The position numbers and the translations under genes are program-made. A DNA stretch of 46,057 nucleotides from positions 1-46,057 of the forward strand of contig JAPHRD010000080.1 of the NCBI GenBank assembly GCA_026196225.1, read 5' to 3'. The notes under the pieces were generated by a model. The model was not told the DNA's origin and ran no database searches. It worked only from the letters and a program-made list of their open reading frames with translations. Shown here piece by piece: positions 1 to 7,847 of the stretch (positions are counted from its first letter, which is position 1; every line of letters starts with the position of its first letter). Source of the stretch: Motiliproteus sp. Its GTDB lineage: Bacteria; Pseudomonadota; Gammaproteobacteria; Pseudomonadales; Balneatricaceae.

Positions 1-1
1 C

Positions 2-775
2 ACCGGTAAACCGGTGCGCCTGGGGGGGAGTTTGGGCCGTGATGAAGCCACCGGTCGGGGGGCGTATATCTGCATCAGAGAATTGGCCAAGGCCAAAGGT
101 TGGTCGTCGGGGCAGCGAGTAGCGATACAGGGGTTTGGTAACGCCTCCTATCATGTCGCCCGATTGCTGCAGCAGGATGGATTCAAGATCGTTGCCATCA
201 GCGATTCGAAAGGGGGGATCTACTCCGAGCAAGGGTTTGATATCGAGAGTCTGTGGAAGGAAAAGCAAGAATCTCGGACGATGAGAGCGGTCTATTGCGA
301 GCAGTCGGTGTGTCAGCTGATCGAACATAAGGAGATCAGCAATGCCGAGCTGCTGGAGTTGGAAGTGGATCTGTTGATCCCTGCTGCACTGGAGGGAGTG
401 ATCACCGCCGAGAACGCCGGTCAAATAAAAGCTGCCACCATTATCGAGGTGGCTAATGGCCCGATTACCAACGACGCCGAAGCGATACTGGAAGAGAAAG
501 GGATCGCTATATTGCCCGATGTGTTGGTCAACGCCGGCGGTGTGACGGTGAGCTATTTTGAATGGGTGCAGAATCGTTCTGGTTATCCCTGGTCGTTGGA
601 GGAGGTCCGGGATAAGTTGGAAAAGCAGATGACCGATGCCTTCCAGCAGCTGCTACAGTTGGTCGAAGCAGAGCAACGCAGTTATCGCAGTGCAGCCTAC
701 GCGGTGGCGATGCGACGTATCGGTGAGGCGGTGTTGTCCCACGGTACCCGGGAGTATTTCAGCACAGGTCAGTAG
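2..775 (+). CDS. Glutamate dehydrogenase (Glu/Leu/Phe/Val dehydrogenase family), 5'-truncated by the window edge
   Basis: This is the C-terminal two thirds of an NAD(P)-dependent amino acid dehydrogenase that interconverts glutamate and 2-oxoglutarate plus ammonia in the cytoplasm. The reading frame is open from base 2, and its first visible residues (TGKPVRLGGSLGRDEATGRG) are the hallmark of the region just before the Rossmann domain. The nucleotide-binding loop follows (IQGFGNAS), then the family signature EVANGPIT and the segment PDVLVNAGGVTVSYFEWVQN. The N-terminal substrate-binding part, including the catalytic lysine, lies outside the window, so substrate choice cannot be read directly. 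Glutamate is favoured over leucine or valine because the C-terminal half resembles hexameric bacterial GDH. The GTG at base 14 is internal and not a true start. Confidence 0.9.
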   Translation, partial: TGKPVRLGGSLGRDEATGRGAYICIRELAKAKGWSSGQRVAIQGFGNASYHVARLLQQDGFKIVAISDSKGGIYSEQGFDIESLWKEKQESRTMRAVYCEQSVCQLIEHKEISNAELLELEVDLLIPAALEGVITAENAGQIKAATIIEVANGPITNDAEAILEEKGIAILPDVLVNAGGVTVSYFEWVQNRSGYPWSLEEVRDKLEKQMTDAFQQLLQLVEAEQRSYRSAAYAVAMRRIGEAVLSHGTREYFSTGQ

Positions 776-819
776 CCTCTCAGGAGCCAGTTTTATGGTC
801 AGCAGTGGCACCCATAAAC

Positions 820-828
820 TGCTATCAT
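820..828 (+). promoter_or_regulatory. Putative extended -10 promoter of the downstream membrane-protein gene
   Basis: TGC followed by TATCAT forms an extended -10 element, followed by a GC-rich stretch (GCCGCC). No good -35 is visible. A small hairpin (AGCCCC/GGGGCT, 842-857) would fall in the leader between this promoter and the start codon. It has no T tract, so it is more likely a leader structure than a terminator of the preceding gene. Confidence 0.35.
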
Positions 829-885
829 AGCCGCCTTTCTTAGCCCCTGCGGGGGCTGGCGCATTTGCTGATTTTCGGGTGTTTA

Positions 886-1674
886 GTGTTGGAAGCTCTA
901 TTCTTTTGGAAAATTCTGGTTTCGATCGGCGCGGTGGTGGGTTTGTCGCTGGTTGCCGAGCATGTCAGTCCTAAAATTGCAGGGATTCTGTCGGGTTATC
1001 CTTTGGGATCCGCAATTGCGCTGTTCTTTATCGGTGTGGAGCAAAGTCCCGCTTTCGCAGCGGAGGCAGCGGTGTATACCTTGGCGGGTTTTACCTCCAG
1101 TCTGGTGTTGGCCTGGGCTTACTATTTGGGTGCCGTGCGGCTGCAACGGGGGCATCTGGTGGTGGGCGCCGGGGCCGGAATCCTTGGGTTTTTAATCGCG
1201 TCTGCAGTTTTAAAGCAACTGCCTCTCGGATTGGTCGGCGGAACGCTGCTAACAGTTGCTGCCATTATTTTCTTTGTTCAGGTGTTTAAGCAGATAGAAA
1301 ACCTGCCGATTAAACAGCGGGTTCGATTTACCCATGGGGTGCTGTTGTTTCGTGCTGGAATGGCAGCCCTGACCATTGTGTTGATTACCGCTAGCGCCGA
1401 ATGGTTGGGGCCTGTCTGGGCCGGATTATTCTCTGCGTTCCCTATCACTTTTTTCCCCTTTATGCTGATCATTCATCTGACCTACGGAAAATCGCTGGTG
1501 TTTACCGTGATCAAGAATTATCCCTTGGGACTGGGTGCATTGATCTGTTATGTCCTTACCGTTTCGCAAACCTACGTGAGTCTGGGGTTGCTGTGGGGCA
1601 CTTTGATCGCTTTCGCCGTGGCAACGCTTTATCTGTTGGCGTTGTCGGTCGTATTGAACCGCAACAAGGCTTAA
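886..1674 (+). CDS. Polytopic membrane protein with two GlpM/DUF3147-like repeats
   Basis: This is an inner-membrane protein of about 262 residues with roughly eight hydrophobic helices and no catalytic motif that I recognise. The two halves look like copies of one unit. In the first half a helix ends in VSPKIAGILSGYPLGSAIAL, and in the second in LGPVWAGLFSAFPITFFPF; both have the pattern (I/W)AG-hydrophobic-S-x-(Y/F)-P. Each is followed by further helices, and a short charged linker (KQIENLPIKQRVRF) joins the halves. The single-unit version resembles GlpM-type proteins of about 110 residues, whose role is poorly defined. The start is uncertain: GTG at 886, TTG at 889 or TTG at 865 are all possible and none has a strong ribosome binding site. 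The stop lies 3 bases before rsuA, so the two genes are probably co-transcribed. Confidence 0.6.
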   Translation: MLEALFFWKILVSIGAVVGLSLVAEHVSPKIAGILSGYPLGSAIALFFIGVEQSPAFAAEAAVYTLAGFTSSLVLAWAYYLGAVRLQRGHLVVGAGAGILGFLIASAVLKQLPLGLVGGTLLTVAAIIFFVQVFKQIENLPIKQRVRFTHGVLLFRAGMAALTIVLITASAEWLGPVWAGLFSAFPITFFPFMLIIHLTYGKSLVFTVIKNYPLGLGALICYVLTVSQTYVSLGLLWGTLIAFAVATLYLLALSVVLNRNKA

Positions 1675-1677
1675 CCG

Positions 1678-2400
1678 ATGCGTTTAGATCGTTTTGTTTG
1701 CCGAGCAACGGGTCTGGGTCGTTCCCAGGTACATCGTTTGCTTAGGAGTGGTGAAGTTGAGGTGGATGGTGTTGTTGCAAAGAAGGCCAGTACCCAGCTG
1801 AAAGAAAGTGCAGACGTATGGATGTTCAACCAACAGCTGCGTCTGCCCGAATTTTGTTATCTGATGCTAAACAAGCCTCAGGGAGTGGTGTGCGCGACCG
1901 AAGATGGGGAGTACCCGACGGTGCTGGATCTGCTACCTGAGGAAATGACCGAAAACCCCAAAGGGCAGTTGCATCCGGCCGGCCGTCTAGATGTAGATAC
2001 TACGGGACTGGTGTTGATTACCGATGATGGCCGTTGGTCCCATAACCTTACATCTCCCCGTAAACAGTGTTTTAAGCGCTACCGGGTAACCTTAGATCAG
2101 CCTCTTAAGTTGGGTGCTGAGCAGCAACTGGAACAGGGAGTGATGCTGCGGGGGGAGGATAATCCCACCTTGCCAGCTCGGATTGAATTGGCGGATAGAG
2201 AGAACCTGATTATCGAGATCTCAGAAGGCCGCTATCACCAAGTGAAGCGTATGTTTGCTGCCATGGAGAATCGAGTTGTGGCCTTGCATCGGGAGGCTGT
2301 TGGCTCCATCGAACTGGACTTGTCGCTGGCTGAGGGTGAATGCCGGCCATTGACCGAGACCGAGATTGCTCCCTTCCTAGACCTAAGCAGCGATAAATAG
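1678..2400 (+). CDS. rsuA: 16S rRNA pseudouridine(516) synthase RsuA
   Basis: This enzyme isomerises U516 of 16S rRNA to pseudouridine during 30S assembly. The protein (240 residues) has an N-terminal S4 RNA-binding domain (about 1-50, starting MRLDRFVCRATGLGRSQVHR) and a RluA/RsuA-type catalytic domain. The catalytic loop GRLDVDTTGLVL is present with Asp105 as the expected nucleophile, followed by the family's KRYRV and GRYHQVKRMFA motifs. Its length is close to the E. coli enzyme (231). It starts 3 bases after the preceding gene's stop and is followed after 19 bases by rsmC, another small-subunit modification enzyme. RluE/RluB-type large-subunit enzymes are related, but the length and N-terminal S4 domain fit RsuA best. 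Confidence 0.88.
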   Translation: MRLDRFVCRATGLGRSQVHRLLRSGEVEVDGVVAKKASTQLKESADVWMFNQQLRLPEFCYLMLNKPQGVVCATEDGEYPTVLDLLPEEMTENPKGQLHPAGRLDVDTTGLVLITDDGRWSHNLTSPRKQCFKRYRVTLDQPLKLGAEQQLEQGVMLRGEDNPTLPARIELADRENLIIEISEGRYHQVKRMFAAMENRVVALHREAVGSIELDLSLAEGECRPLTETEIAPFLDLSSDK

Positions 2401-2419
2401 ATTTTTCCCGGAAACAACT

Positions 2420-3502
2420 ATGAGCAACGTCGAAGCGATCGTACACCAACAGTTGCAGAAACAACTGCATGAACACCAAGGCCAGGGTTTATGGGTTATG
2501 GATGAAAATCTGGCCCAGTTTGCACCCTCGGTAGCGATCGAGAACTTGCAGCTGCTGAGCAATCGTTTTGATATCCATGCTGAGATGTCAGCAAAAGGCT
2601 GGCAGATTCACTTCAGCGATTTTGATTTTTCCCCCTGGAGCGATTCCAGCCTCGATCGTATCTATTACCGAGTCTCAAAAGAGAAAGCGGTGGTTCACCA
2701 TGTGATCAATCAGTCGCTCCGCTGTCTTAAGAGCGGCGGCGAACTGATTCTATTGGGGGCAAAAAACGAGGGCACCAAAACCTATTTTGATAAGGCCCGA
2801 AAGCTATTTGGCGACGGAGACCTGAACAAGCTGGGCAAAGGGGTAATGGAAGGGATCCTCGTAGCTCCAGGTGTGGCCCAGGGTGTTGTCGCAGAACACC
2901 TCGCAGATGAGTTGTTGGACGACCGTGAGTATACCAAGACCAGAACCATTGCGGAGCTGGCAGGGCAGTCGGTTATCAGTAAACCGGGGCAGTTCGGTTG
3001 GGATAAACTGGATCAGGGCAGTGAGTTCTTAGCCGATCACTTCGACCAGATTTACAGTAAGTTATACACCTCTACCCCAAAGGTTCTGGACCTGGGTTGT
3101 GGTTATGGTTACCTGTCGTTGCGGCTGGTGGCGCAGGGGGTATCCAGTATCCTGGCGACCGATAACAATGCCGCGGCGATCACCTGCTGCGGGATTAATT
3201 TGAAGGCGAGTGGCGTGCCCCATCAGGTGGTAGCCGACAATTGCGCGGCGGCTATAAAACCGAGTTTTGATCTGGTGGTCTGTAATCCACCGTTCCACCA
3301 AGGGTTCTCGGTGGAGGGGGAGCTGACGGAACGCTTCTTGAACACCGCAGCGCGGTTGCTGGCTGCGGACGGGCAGGCCGCTTTTGTGGTTAATCGCTTT
3401 ATTCCCCTGGAGCGAAAAGCCCAGGGGCTATTTAGGGAGATCGAGACTTTTGCCGACAACGGAAGTTTTAAACTGGTGCGTTTGGCTAAGTCTCTCCTGT
3501 AG
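2420..3502 (+). CDS. rsmC: 16S rRNA (guanine(1207)-N2)-methyltransferase RsmC
   Basis: This SAM-dependent methyltransferase makes m2G1207 in 16S rRNA. The 360-residue protein has the two-domain plan of RsmC: a degenerate N-terminal methyltransferase-like half (about 1-170) and an active C-terminal half. The C-terminal half carries the SAM-binding motif I (VLDLGCGYGYLSL) and the catalytic NPPF at 289-292 (VVCNPPFHQG), typical of enzymes methylating exocyclic amines. The length matches E. coli RsmC (343) with small additions. It is the last gene of the plus-strand run and converges on the cytochrome gene with about 32 bases between the stops. No convincing hairpin terminator is visible between them. 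Confidence 0.9.
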   Translation: MSNVEAIVHQQLQKQLHEHQGQGLWVMDENLAQFAPSVAIENLQLLSNRFDIHAEMSAKGWQIHFSDFDFSPWSDSSLDRIYYRVSKEKAVVHHVINQSLRCLKSGGELILLGAKNEGTKTYFDKARKLFGDGDLNKLGKGVMEGILVAPGVAQGVVAEHLADELLDDREYTKTRTIAELAGQSVISKPGQFGWDKLDQGSEFLADHFDQIYSKLYTSTPKVLDLGCGYGYLSLRLVAQGVSSILATDNNAAAITCCGINLKASGVPHQVVADNCAAAIKPSFDLVVCNPPFHQGFSVEGELTERFLNTAARLLAADGQAAFVVNRFIPLERKAQGLFREIETFADNGSFKLVRLAKSLL

Positions 3503-3534
3503 AAAAAACTGCTTCTCTAGCAAACTCTTTTTGA

Positions 3535-4866
3535 TTATTGTCCTGGAGAACTGACCACCTGTTCTTTGCCGTGCATAATTTTCGGCCAATAGTCTTTCAC
3601 GGTAAATTTAGGGCTATGTTCAGGAACGTGGCACTGACTGCAGACCTGTTCTTTGGCCAGGGCGTGATTGGGTGTCTGGATCTGTCCACCGCTGTTAACG
3701 TGCTCCCGGCCAGCACCATGGCAATTCTCACACTGCACACCTGCTAGTTGACTGGTTAGGTCGATGGAGAGGAATCCTCCGGGCTGTTTGTAGCCCACCA
3801 CGTGACATCCCACACAGTGTGGATCGAAGGCTTTGCCGACCTCTTCAAGGTCGTCGTAGGCTTTTGCATGATCAGTGTCTTGCCAGGTCTGGTGGGACTG
3901 CTGATGGCAGGCCTCGCAGGTTTGTTCACCGACGAAAGGCGACTGTCCCTGATCGTAGGCCTCCATCTTTTTGATCTCTTCTTCAAAGGCCAATCTAAGT
4001 TGCTCGTTGTAATTGTCGTACCAGGTTTTCAATCGGGGAGCGTCGGCCATATCACTGGTTAGTTCTACTACCTGGTGGTTCCAGCCTGTGATGCTCTTCT
4101 GGTCGTCCAGTGCTAATGACAACACACCTAGACGTTGGCCACGAGAACCCGCTTGCAACACCAGGGTACCCTTATCTTTAAAAGGTTCGGAAAACTGTTC
4201 GTAGGCGGATCCGATGATCAGAATATCAACTTGGCTGAGATCGAGCAGCGCTTGGGCCTGGGTGTGATCTAGAGTCGTTGCCAGTACCGTCACCATACCT
4301 TGCTGTTTGGCATCGCTGAGCTGTTGTTGTAGTGCCGTTGTGCGCTCATCAATGGGTGATAGATCCGGCATATTTCGATAAGGAGAGGTGGCTGGGTCCA
4401 GCCATTGACTGAAAAACAGGGTGTGATTGTCGCGGCGAATAATCTGATTGTGAGCCAGCGTAGTGTCTTTCCAGTTGCCGGCGGTTAGCGGCAAGCTACT
4501 TTGTTGCAGAAACTCGATACCGTGGATCATATCGGCCCACTGGACACCAATGGCATCGTAGTTCAGTTGTTCAAGGCCGCTGAGAATAAAACTATTTTTG
4601 ATCTTGTCGCTGCCCAATTCTTTGGCAAACAGGCCACCCGCAGAAATCAGCACAGGTTCATTTAAATCTTTGTTCTGTTGGGCTCGTAGCTGGTCAATAT
4701 AGGTGGCACGGCGGAGGATACCGCCGAAATCGGTGTCCAGGGTGCAACCGCAGGGCTCAAGTTCGCCGTCCAGATTGGCACTGTATACCAGAGTCAGCTC
4801 ATCGCTGGCGTGGGCGGGGATAGTCAGAGCCAGTAGCGAAAACAGCAGGTAGATCGATGCGCGCAT
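3535..4866 (-). CDS. Periplasmic UshA-like domain fused to a tetraheme cytochrome c (cytochrome c554-type)
   Basis: This is a secreted protein of 443 residues. A signal peptide (about 1-20, ending PAHA) is followed by a 5'-nucleotidase/UshA-like fold (about 24-290) and a C-terminal multiheme domain with four CXXCH motifs: CEACH 317-321, CVGCH 351-355, CENCH 379-383 and CSQCH 409-413. Extra histidines nearby could be axial ligands. The N-terminal domain has the LEPCGC motif (37-41) seen in related multiheme proteins. The usual calcineurin-type metal ligands are not evident: GGLF stands where GD is expected, AGNW where GNH is, and GSAYE where GHxH is. It is probably a periplasmic electron-transfer protein of unknown partner. 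The start at 4866 is chosen because it gives a clean signal peptide; a TTG 42 bases upstream in frame does not. Confidence 0.75.
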   Translation of the reverse strand: MRASIYLLFSLLALTIPAHASDELTLVYSANLDGELEPCGCTLDTDFGGILRRATYIDQLRAQQNKDLNEPVLISAGGLFAKELGSDKIKNSFILSGLEQLNYDAIGVQWADMIHGIEFLQQSSLPLTAGNWKDTTLAHNQIIRRDNHTLFFSQWLDPATSPYRNMPDLSPIDERTTALQQQLSDAKQQGMVTVLATTLDHTQAQALLDLSQVDILIIGSAYEQFSEPFKDKGTLVLQAGSRGQRLGVLSLALDDQKSITGWNHQVVELTSDMADAPRLKTWYDNYNEQLRLAFEEEIKKMEAYDQGQSPFVGEQTCEACHQQSHQTWQDTDHAKAYDDLEEVGKAFDPHCVGCHVVGYKQPGGFLSIDLTSQLAGVQCENCHGAGREHVNSGGQIQTPNHALAKEQVCSQCHVPEHSPKFTVKDYWPKIMHGKEQVVSSPGQ

Positions 4867-4937
4867 ATAACATTGTCCAGAAAATTGGCTAAAGCAAATA
4901 GGCCCCAAGCGGGTCGTCGGTTGTCGAGGATGAGATT

Positions 4938-4987
4938 CTAACCCGGCGCTGAAGTTCCCGATAGGGAATTGAACAATAGCGGGTTAG
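4938..4987. repeat. Nested inverted repeat upstream of the cytochrome gene
   Basis: The outer arms CTAACCCG (4938-4945) and CGGGTTAG (4980-4987) pair perfectly. They enclose an inner hairpin TTCCC-GATA-GGGAA (4955-4968). The structure lies between the stop of the small minus-strand gene at 5054 and the start of the cytochrome gene at 4866. It has no T tract on either strand, so it is either a leader structure or a factor-dependent end. Confidence 0.4.
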
Positions 4988-5053
4988 TCTGGGCAAGCCG
5001 TTATAAGGAAAAGGTCAGGCAAGGAAAAAATGTCGATAAGGATAAAGTGCCGA

Positions 5054-5359
5054 TCAGGAGAAAGGCCAGACCGATCCCTTGGTGATGGCAGACTCCACCA
5101 TGCGGGCTTTGATTTTATAGATGCTTTGACTTTTGGCATCTTTTGCCATGCCGCGAATAAATGTCTGTAGATTGCTTTCCGCGGCGTCTATGCGGGATTC
5201 GTCTTCCAAGAAACCCATTACATCCAGTTTCAGTACGCCGTTGCGAATGATCGGTTTCAAGGCATCCAGGGCCTCGCTATCAAACTTAACGTTCTCTCTG
5301 CCGGCCAATCGTTCGGCTGATTGAAGATAGCGACGCTCTATTCCAGCCGTGTTTGACAT
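5054..5359 (-). CDS. Small hypothetical protein (101 residues)
   Basis: I do not recognise this protein family. It is soluble-looking, charged and mostly helical by composition, with no signal peptide, membrane segment, cysteine pair or known motif; it ends VWPFS. A good ribosome binding site (GAGG, six bases before ATG, read on the minus strand) supports the start at 5359. It sits alone on the minus strand between the cytochrome gene and the divergently transcribed CBS-domain gene. A nested inverted repeat lies downstream. Confidence 0.55.
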   Translation of the reverse strand: MSNTAGIERRYLQSAERLAGRENVKFDSEALDALKPIIRNGVLKLDVMGFLEDESRIDAAESNLQTFIRGMAKDAKSQSIYKIKARMVESAITKGSVWPFS

Positions 5360-5466
5360 GATCTACCTCAGTTGAATCTGACTTTCGCTGCTGCAGGGTA
5401 CTTATTTGGTTTGAATTTACAACCGCTGTTTTGTTCAATGAGATTGAATTAGATGCGACCTGGGTT

Positions 5467-5475
5467 TGCTATAGT
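5467..5475 (+). promoter_or_regulatory. Putative extended -10 promoter of the CBS-domain gene
   Basis: TGC directly followed by TATAGT forms an extended -10 element, 41 bases before the CBS gene start. A TTGAAT sequence at 5444-5449 could serve as -35, but the 20-base spacing is long. A ribosome binding site (GAAGGAA) follows, about eight bases before the ATG at 5516. Confidence 0.35.
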
Positions 5476-5515
5476 GCCTGTGGTCGAGGACTGAATAATT
5501 AGAAGGAATCATTCA

Positions 5516-5959
5516 ATGCCATTAAAAGTCAGCAACTTCATGACCTCCAAAGTACTTACCGCCCATCCCGAGGATGGTATCCGCAAGACCTTTTTTCGAA
5601 TGCGAGAAAATGAAGTTCATCATATGCCGGTGTTGAATGAGGAGCGTCAGTTGGTAGGTGTGATCAGCGACCGTGACTTGCGCCGCCCGGAATGGGTGGA
5701 CGAGGCGCCGGATCTATCCCATATCTACGAGCTGGATGACAATCTGTCGGTCAAGGATCTGATGACCTCCAATGTTACGGTCACCCATACCTACGACACC
5801 ATTGCTAAAGCGACCAAGGTGCTGTTAAACAATCGCTTTGGTGCCATGCCGGTGCTAAACAAAGATGATGAGGTGGTTGGCATGCTAGCCTCCCACGATC
5901 TATTGAAGGCACTGGATCTGCTGCTGGATGAGCAGAAAGCCGCTAAAAAGGCCCGTTGA
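5516..5959 (+). CDS. Tandem CBS-domain protein
   Basis: This stand-alone Bateman module of 147 residues consists of two CBS domains (about 8-65 and 78-140). Each begins with the typical (D/F)-(F/L)-M-T-S pattern (NFMTSKVLTAHPEDG and DLMTSNVTVTHTYDT) and contains the hydrophobic strand-turn-D motif (MPVLNEERQLVGVISDRDL; MPVLNKDDEVVGMLASHDL). Such modules bind adenosine nucleotides and report energy state, usually to a partner protein, but none can be named from the sequence. The stop codon is 5 bases before the start of the inositol-monophosphatase-family gene, which suggests co-transcription and possibly a functional link. Confidence 0.8.
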   Translation: MPLKVSNFMTSKVLTAHPEDGIRKTFFRMRENEVHHMPVLNEERQLVGVISDRDLRRPEWVDEAPDLSHIYELDDNLSVKDLMTSNVTVTHTYDTIAKATKVLLNNRFGAMPVLNKDDEVVGMLASHDLLKALDLLLDEQKAAKKAR

Positions 5960-5964
5960 TCCCT

Positions 5965-6777
5965 ATGAGTCATCAACTATTAGAACGGGTGCAGGCGCTG
6001 GTAGAACGGGTAGGCCACTATCAGTCGGAACAGTTTCGGCAACTTCCTCCAGGCGGCGGCGATGAGAAGCAGAGTCGTGAGTTTGTTTCCCGTGTCGATC
6101 TGCACAGTGAAGAGATGCTCAAGGAAGGGTTGCAGCGGTTGCTTCCAGAAGCGGGATTTTATGGTGAAGAGAGTGGCCGCAGCGGCAATCAGGCGAACTG
6201 TTGGGTGGTAGATCCGCTGGACGGCACCACTAATTTCCTCAGCGGCCTGGATCAGTTCTCTATTTCGGTGGCGCTCACCGATGACCAGGGAACGCGATTG
6301 GGAGTAGTGTATCGGCCCCAGAACCGCGAATGCTTCCGGGCCTTGCGGGGCGAAGGGCTTTATCACAACGGTGAACAGCAAAAACGGGCGAATCCACGGT
6401 TGAATTTGTCCCAGGCCTTGATTGGTACCGGCTTTCCTTACCGTTCACCGGATGTGGCCAGCGCCTTCTTCCCCTGTGCTGAATCAGTGCTGTTTAAGAG
6501 CAGAGGTATCCGCCGCATGGGCTCAGCAGCGCTGGATTTGAGCTATGTGGCCAACGGTTTTCTGCAGGGTTTTTGGGAGACGGATCTGCAACCTTATGAC
6601 GTTGCTGCAGCGCTGCTGTTTTTACAGGAGAGTGGGTGCCCGGTCAGCAATGAGCGCGGGTTACCCTACAATATGCATCAGGATCGATTGCTGATTTGCG
6701 GCTGGCCGATGGTTCACGAACACTTGCAGGAGTTGGTTCGTGAACACTACCAGCCACTGTTAGCTGATCCGATCTAA
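5965..6777 (+). CDS. Inositol-monophosphatase-family phosphatase with intact active site
   Basis: This is a Mg-dependent sugar-phosphate or nucleotide phosphatase of the IMPase/FBPase superfamily (270 residues). All metal-ligand motifs are in place: GEES at 67-70, DPLDGT at 83-88, and the C-terminal YD-VAAA element at 211-216 (Tyr replaces the common Trp). This contrasts with the second family member at 31619-32431, which has lost several of them. The substrate (inositol phosphate, histidinol phosphate or phosphoadenosine phosphate) cannot be decided. ATG at 5965 is preferred to the TTG at 5956, which lies inside the CBS gene's stop region. It converges on ygfZ with only about 8 bases between stops. 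Confidence 0.82.
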   Translation: MSHQLLERVQALVERVGHYQSEQFRQLPPGGGDEKQSREFVSRVDLHSEEMLKEGLQRLLPEAGFYGEESGRSGNQANCWVVDPLDGTTNFLSGLDQFSISVALTDDQGTRLGVVYRPQNRECFRALRGEGLYHNGEQQKRANPRLNLSQALIGTGFPYRSPDVASAFFPCAESVLFKSRGIRRMGSAALDLSYVANGFLQGFWETDLQPYDVAAALLFLQESGCPVSNERGLPYNMHQDRLLICGWPMVHEHLQELVREHYQPLLADPI

Positions 6778-6785
6778 TTTACTGC

Positions 6786-7820
6786 TTAGCGTTCAAACAG
6801 TTCATTATCCAGTTGGTAGGGCAGGGGCAACAGCTCTACCGTTGGCCCATCCTGTTGATCGAGGAAAAGCTGGTCACTATCAGCGGACTTTTTGCCGATC
6901 ACCGCTTGAATCTCATAACCATCGCCATTTGCAGCAGCAGCCAATACTTTGCCGACACCTTTACGGTTTTCTGTGTGCAGGCTCATGCCGGGTTGAGGCT
7001 GAACACTGCCATTTACCTGGGCACGGTAGAGCGATTTCTTTAACTTGCCGCGAAACTGCAGACGAGTGATAACCTCTTGGCCGATGTAGCATCCCTTGTC
7101 GAAGCTGACCCCTTCAACTGCCTGTAGATTGAGCATTTGCGGCAGGTATTGTTCTACCGATTCGGCATCCAACACCGCTAAGCCCGCAGCAATTTCCTGA
7201 CGACGCCATTCGCTGCTACTGGTGGCAGTGGCGGTTTCCACCAGTTGTTGCCAGAGAGTCTCAGCCTGATCCCGTGGGCACCAGAGTTCGAAGCGTGGGG
7301 TAGAGCCTGGAACCCGTACCAAAATCGATCCGTCTTTAACCAGCTGTTGTCCATCCTTTTCAGGACAGTTGTCAAACTGTTTAGAGATCAGTTGCTCAGA
7401 GTCGGCTCCACTTACACCGAGGCCGACATACTCCTCTTTCACGTCGTTCAACTCCGCTTTAGAGAAAACGATGTATTTGTTCAGATTGGCCAGTGCCGGT
7501 TCGCTGATGCTTTTGGGCAGACGCAGGAATAGTGAGTGGGGTTCCAGCATCAGCAGTCGAAATACGCTGATAACGTTGCCTTTTGGGGAGCAGTTACTAC
7601 CCAGAATACTTTGTTGTTCTGATAGTTGGCCCATATCGCAGCTAAGTTGGCCCTGAAGGAAAGTTTCCGTGTCGGGGCCTTTCATCGCCAGCAGGCTGTA
7701 ATCGGCCAAAGGCATCAATTGGATGTTGCTATTGTCGTCGGCAGTGGAAAATTCTACATCGCTGCCGCTAACGGTGGCACCTTGAGATTGGAGAAAATCG
7801 ATCCAAGTTGAGGTGGTCAT
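6786..7820 (-). CDS. ygfZ: Folate-binding protein YgfZ
   Basis: YgfZ/Iba57-type tetrahydrofolate-binding protein, related to aminomethyltransferase GcvT, needed for full activity of a subset of iron-sulfur enzymes. The protein has 344 residues with the diagnostic KGCYIGQE motif at 242-249, whose cysteine (244) is the conserved functional residue, followed by a strongly basic stretch (FRGKLKKSLY). It is the third gene of a minus-strand run rhdA-psd-ygfZ with a 27-base gap to psd. This window also holds the whole ISC operon, with which YgfZ cooperates functionally, although the loci are 26 kb apart. Confidence 0.88.
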   Translation of the reverse strand: MTTSTWIDFLQSQGATVSGSDVEFSTADDNSNIQLMPLADYSLLAMKGPDTETFLQGQLSCDMGQLSEQQSILGSNCSPKGNVISVFRLLMLEPHSLFLRLPKSISEPALANLNKYIVFSKAELNDVKEEYVGLGVSGADSEQLISKQFDNCPEKDGQQLVKDGSILVRVPGSTPRFELWCPRDQAETLWQQLVETATATSSSEWRRQEIAAGLAVLDAESVEQYLPQMLNLQAVEGVSFDKGCYIGQEVITRLQFRGKLKKSLYRAQVNGSVQPQPGMSLHTENRKGVGKVLAAAANGDGYEIQAVIGKKSADSDQLFLDQQDGPTVELLPLPYQLDNELFER

Positions 7821-7847
7821 ATCCTGTTCCTGTGTTCAGCGTACCGG

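Noticed and set aside
842-857. AGCCCC/GGGGCT hairpin considered as terminator of the glutamate dehydrogenase gene
   Set aside because: There is no T-tract on either strand, and it sits downstream of a likely promoter, so it is more likely in the next gene's leader.
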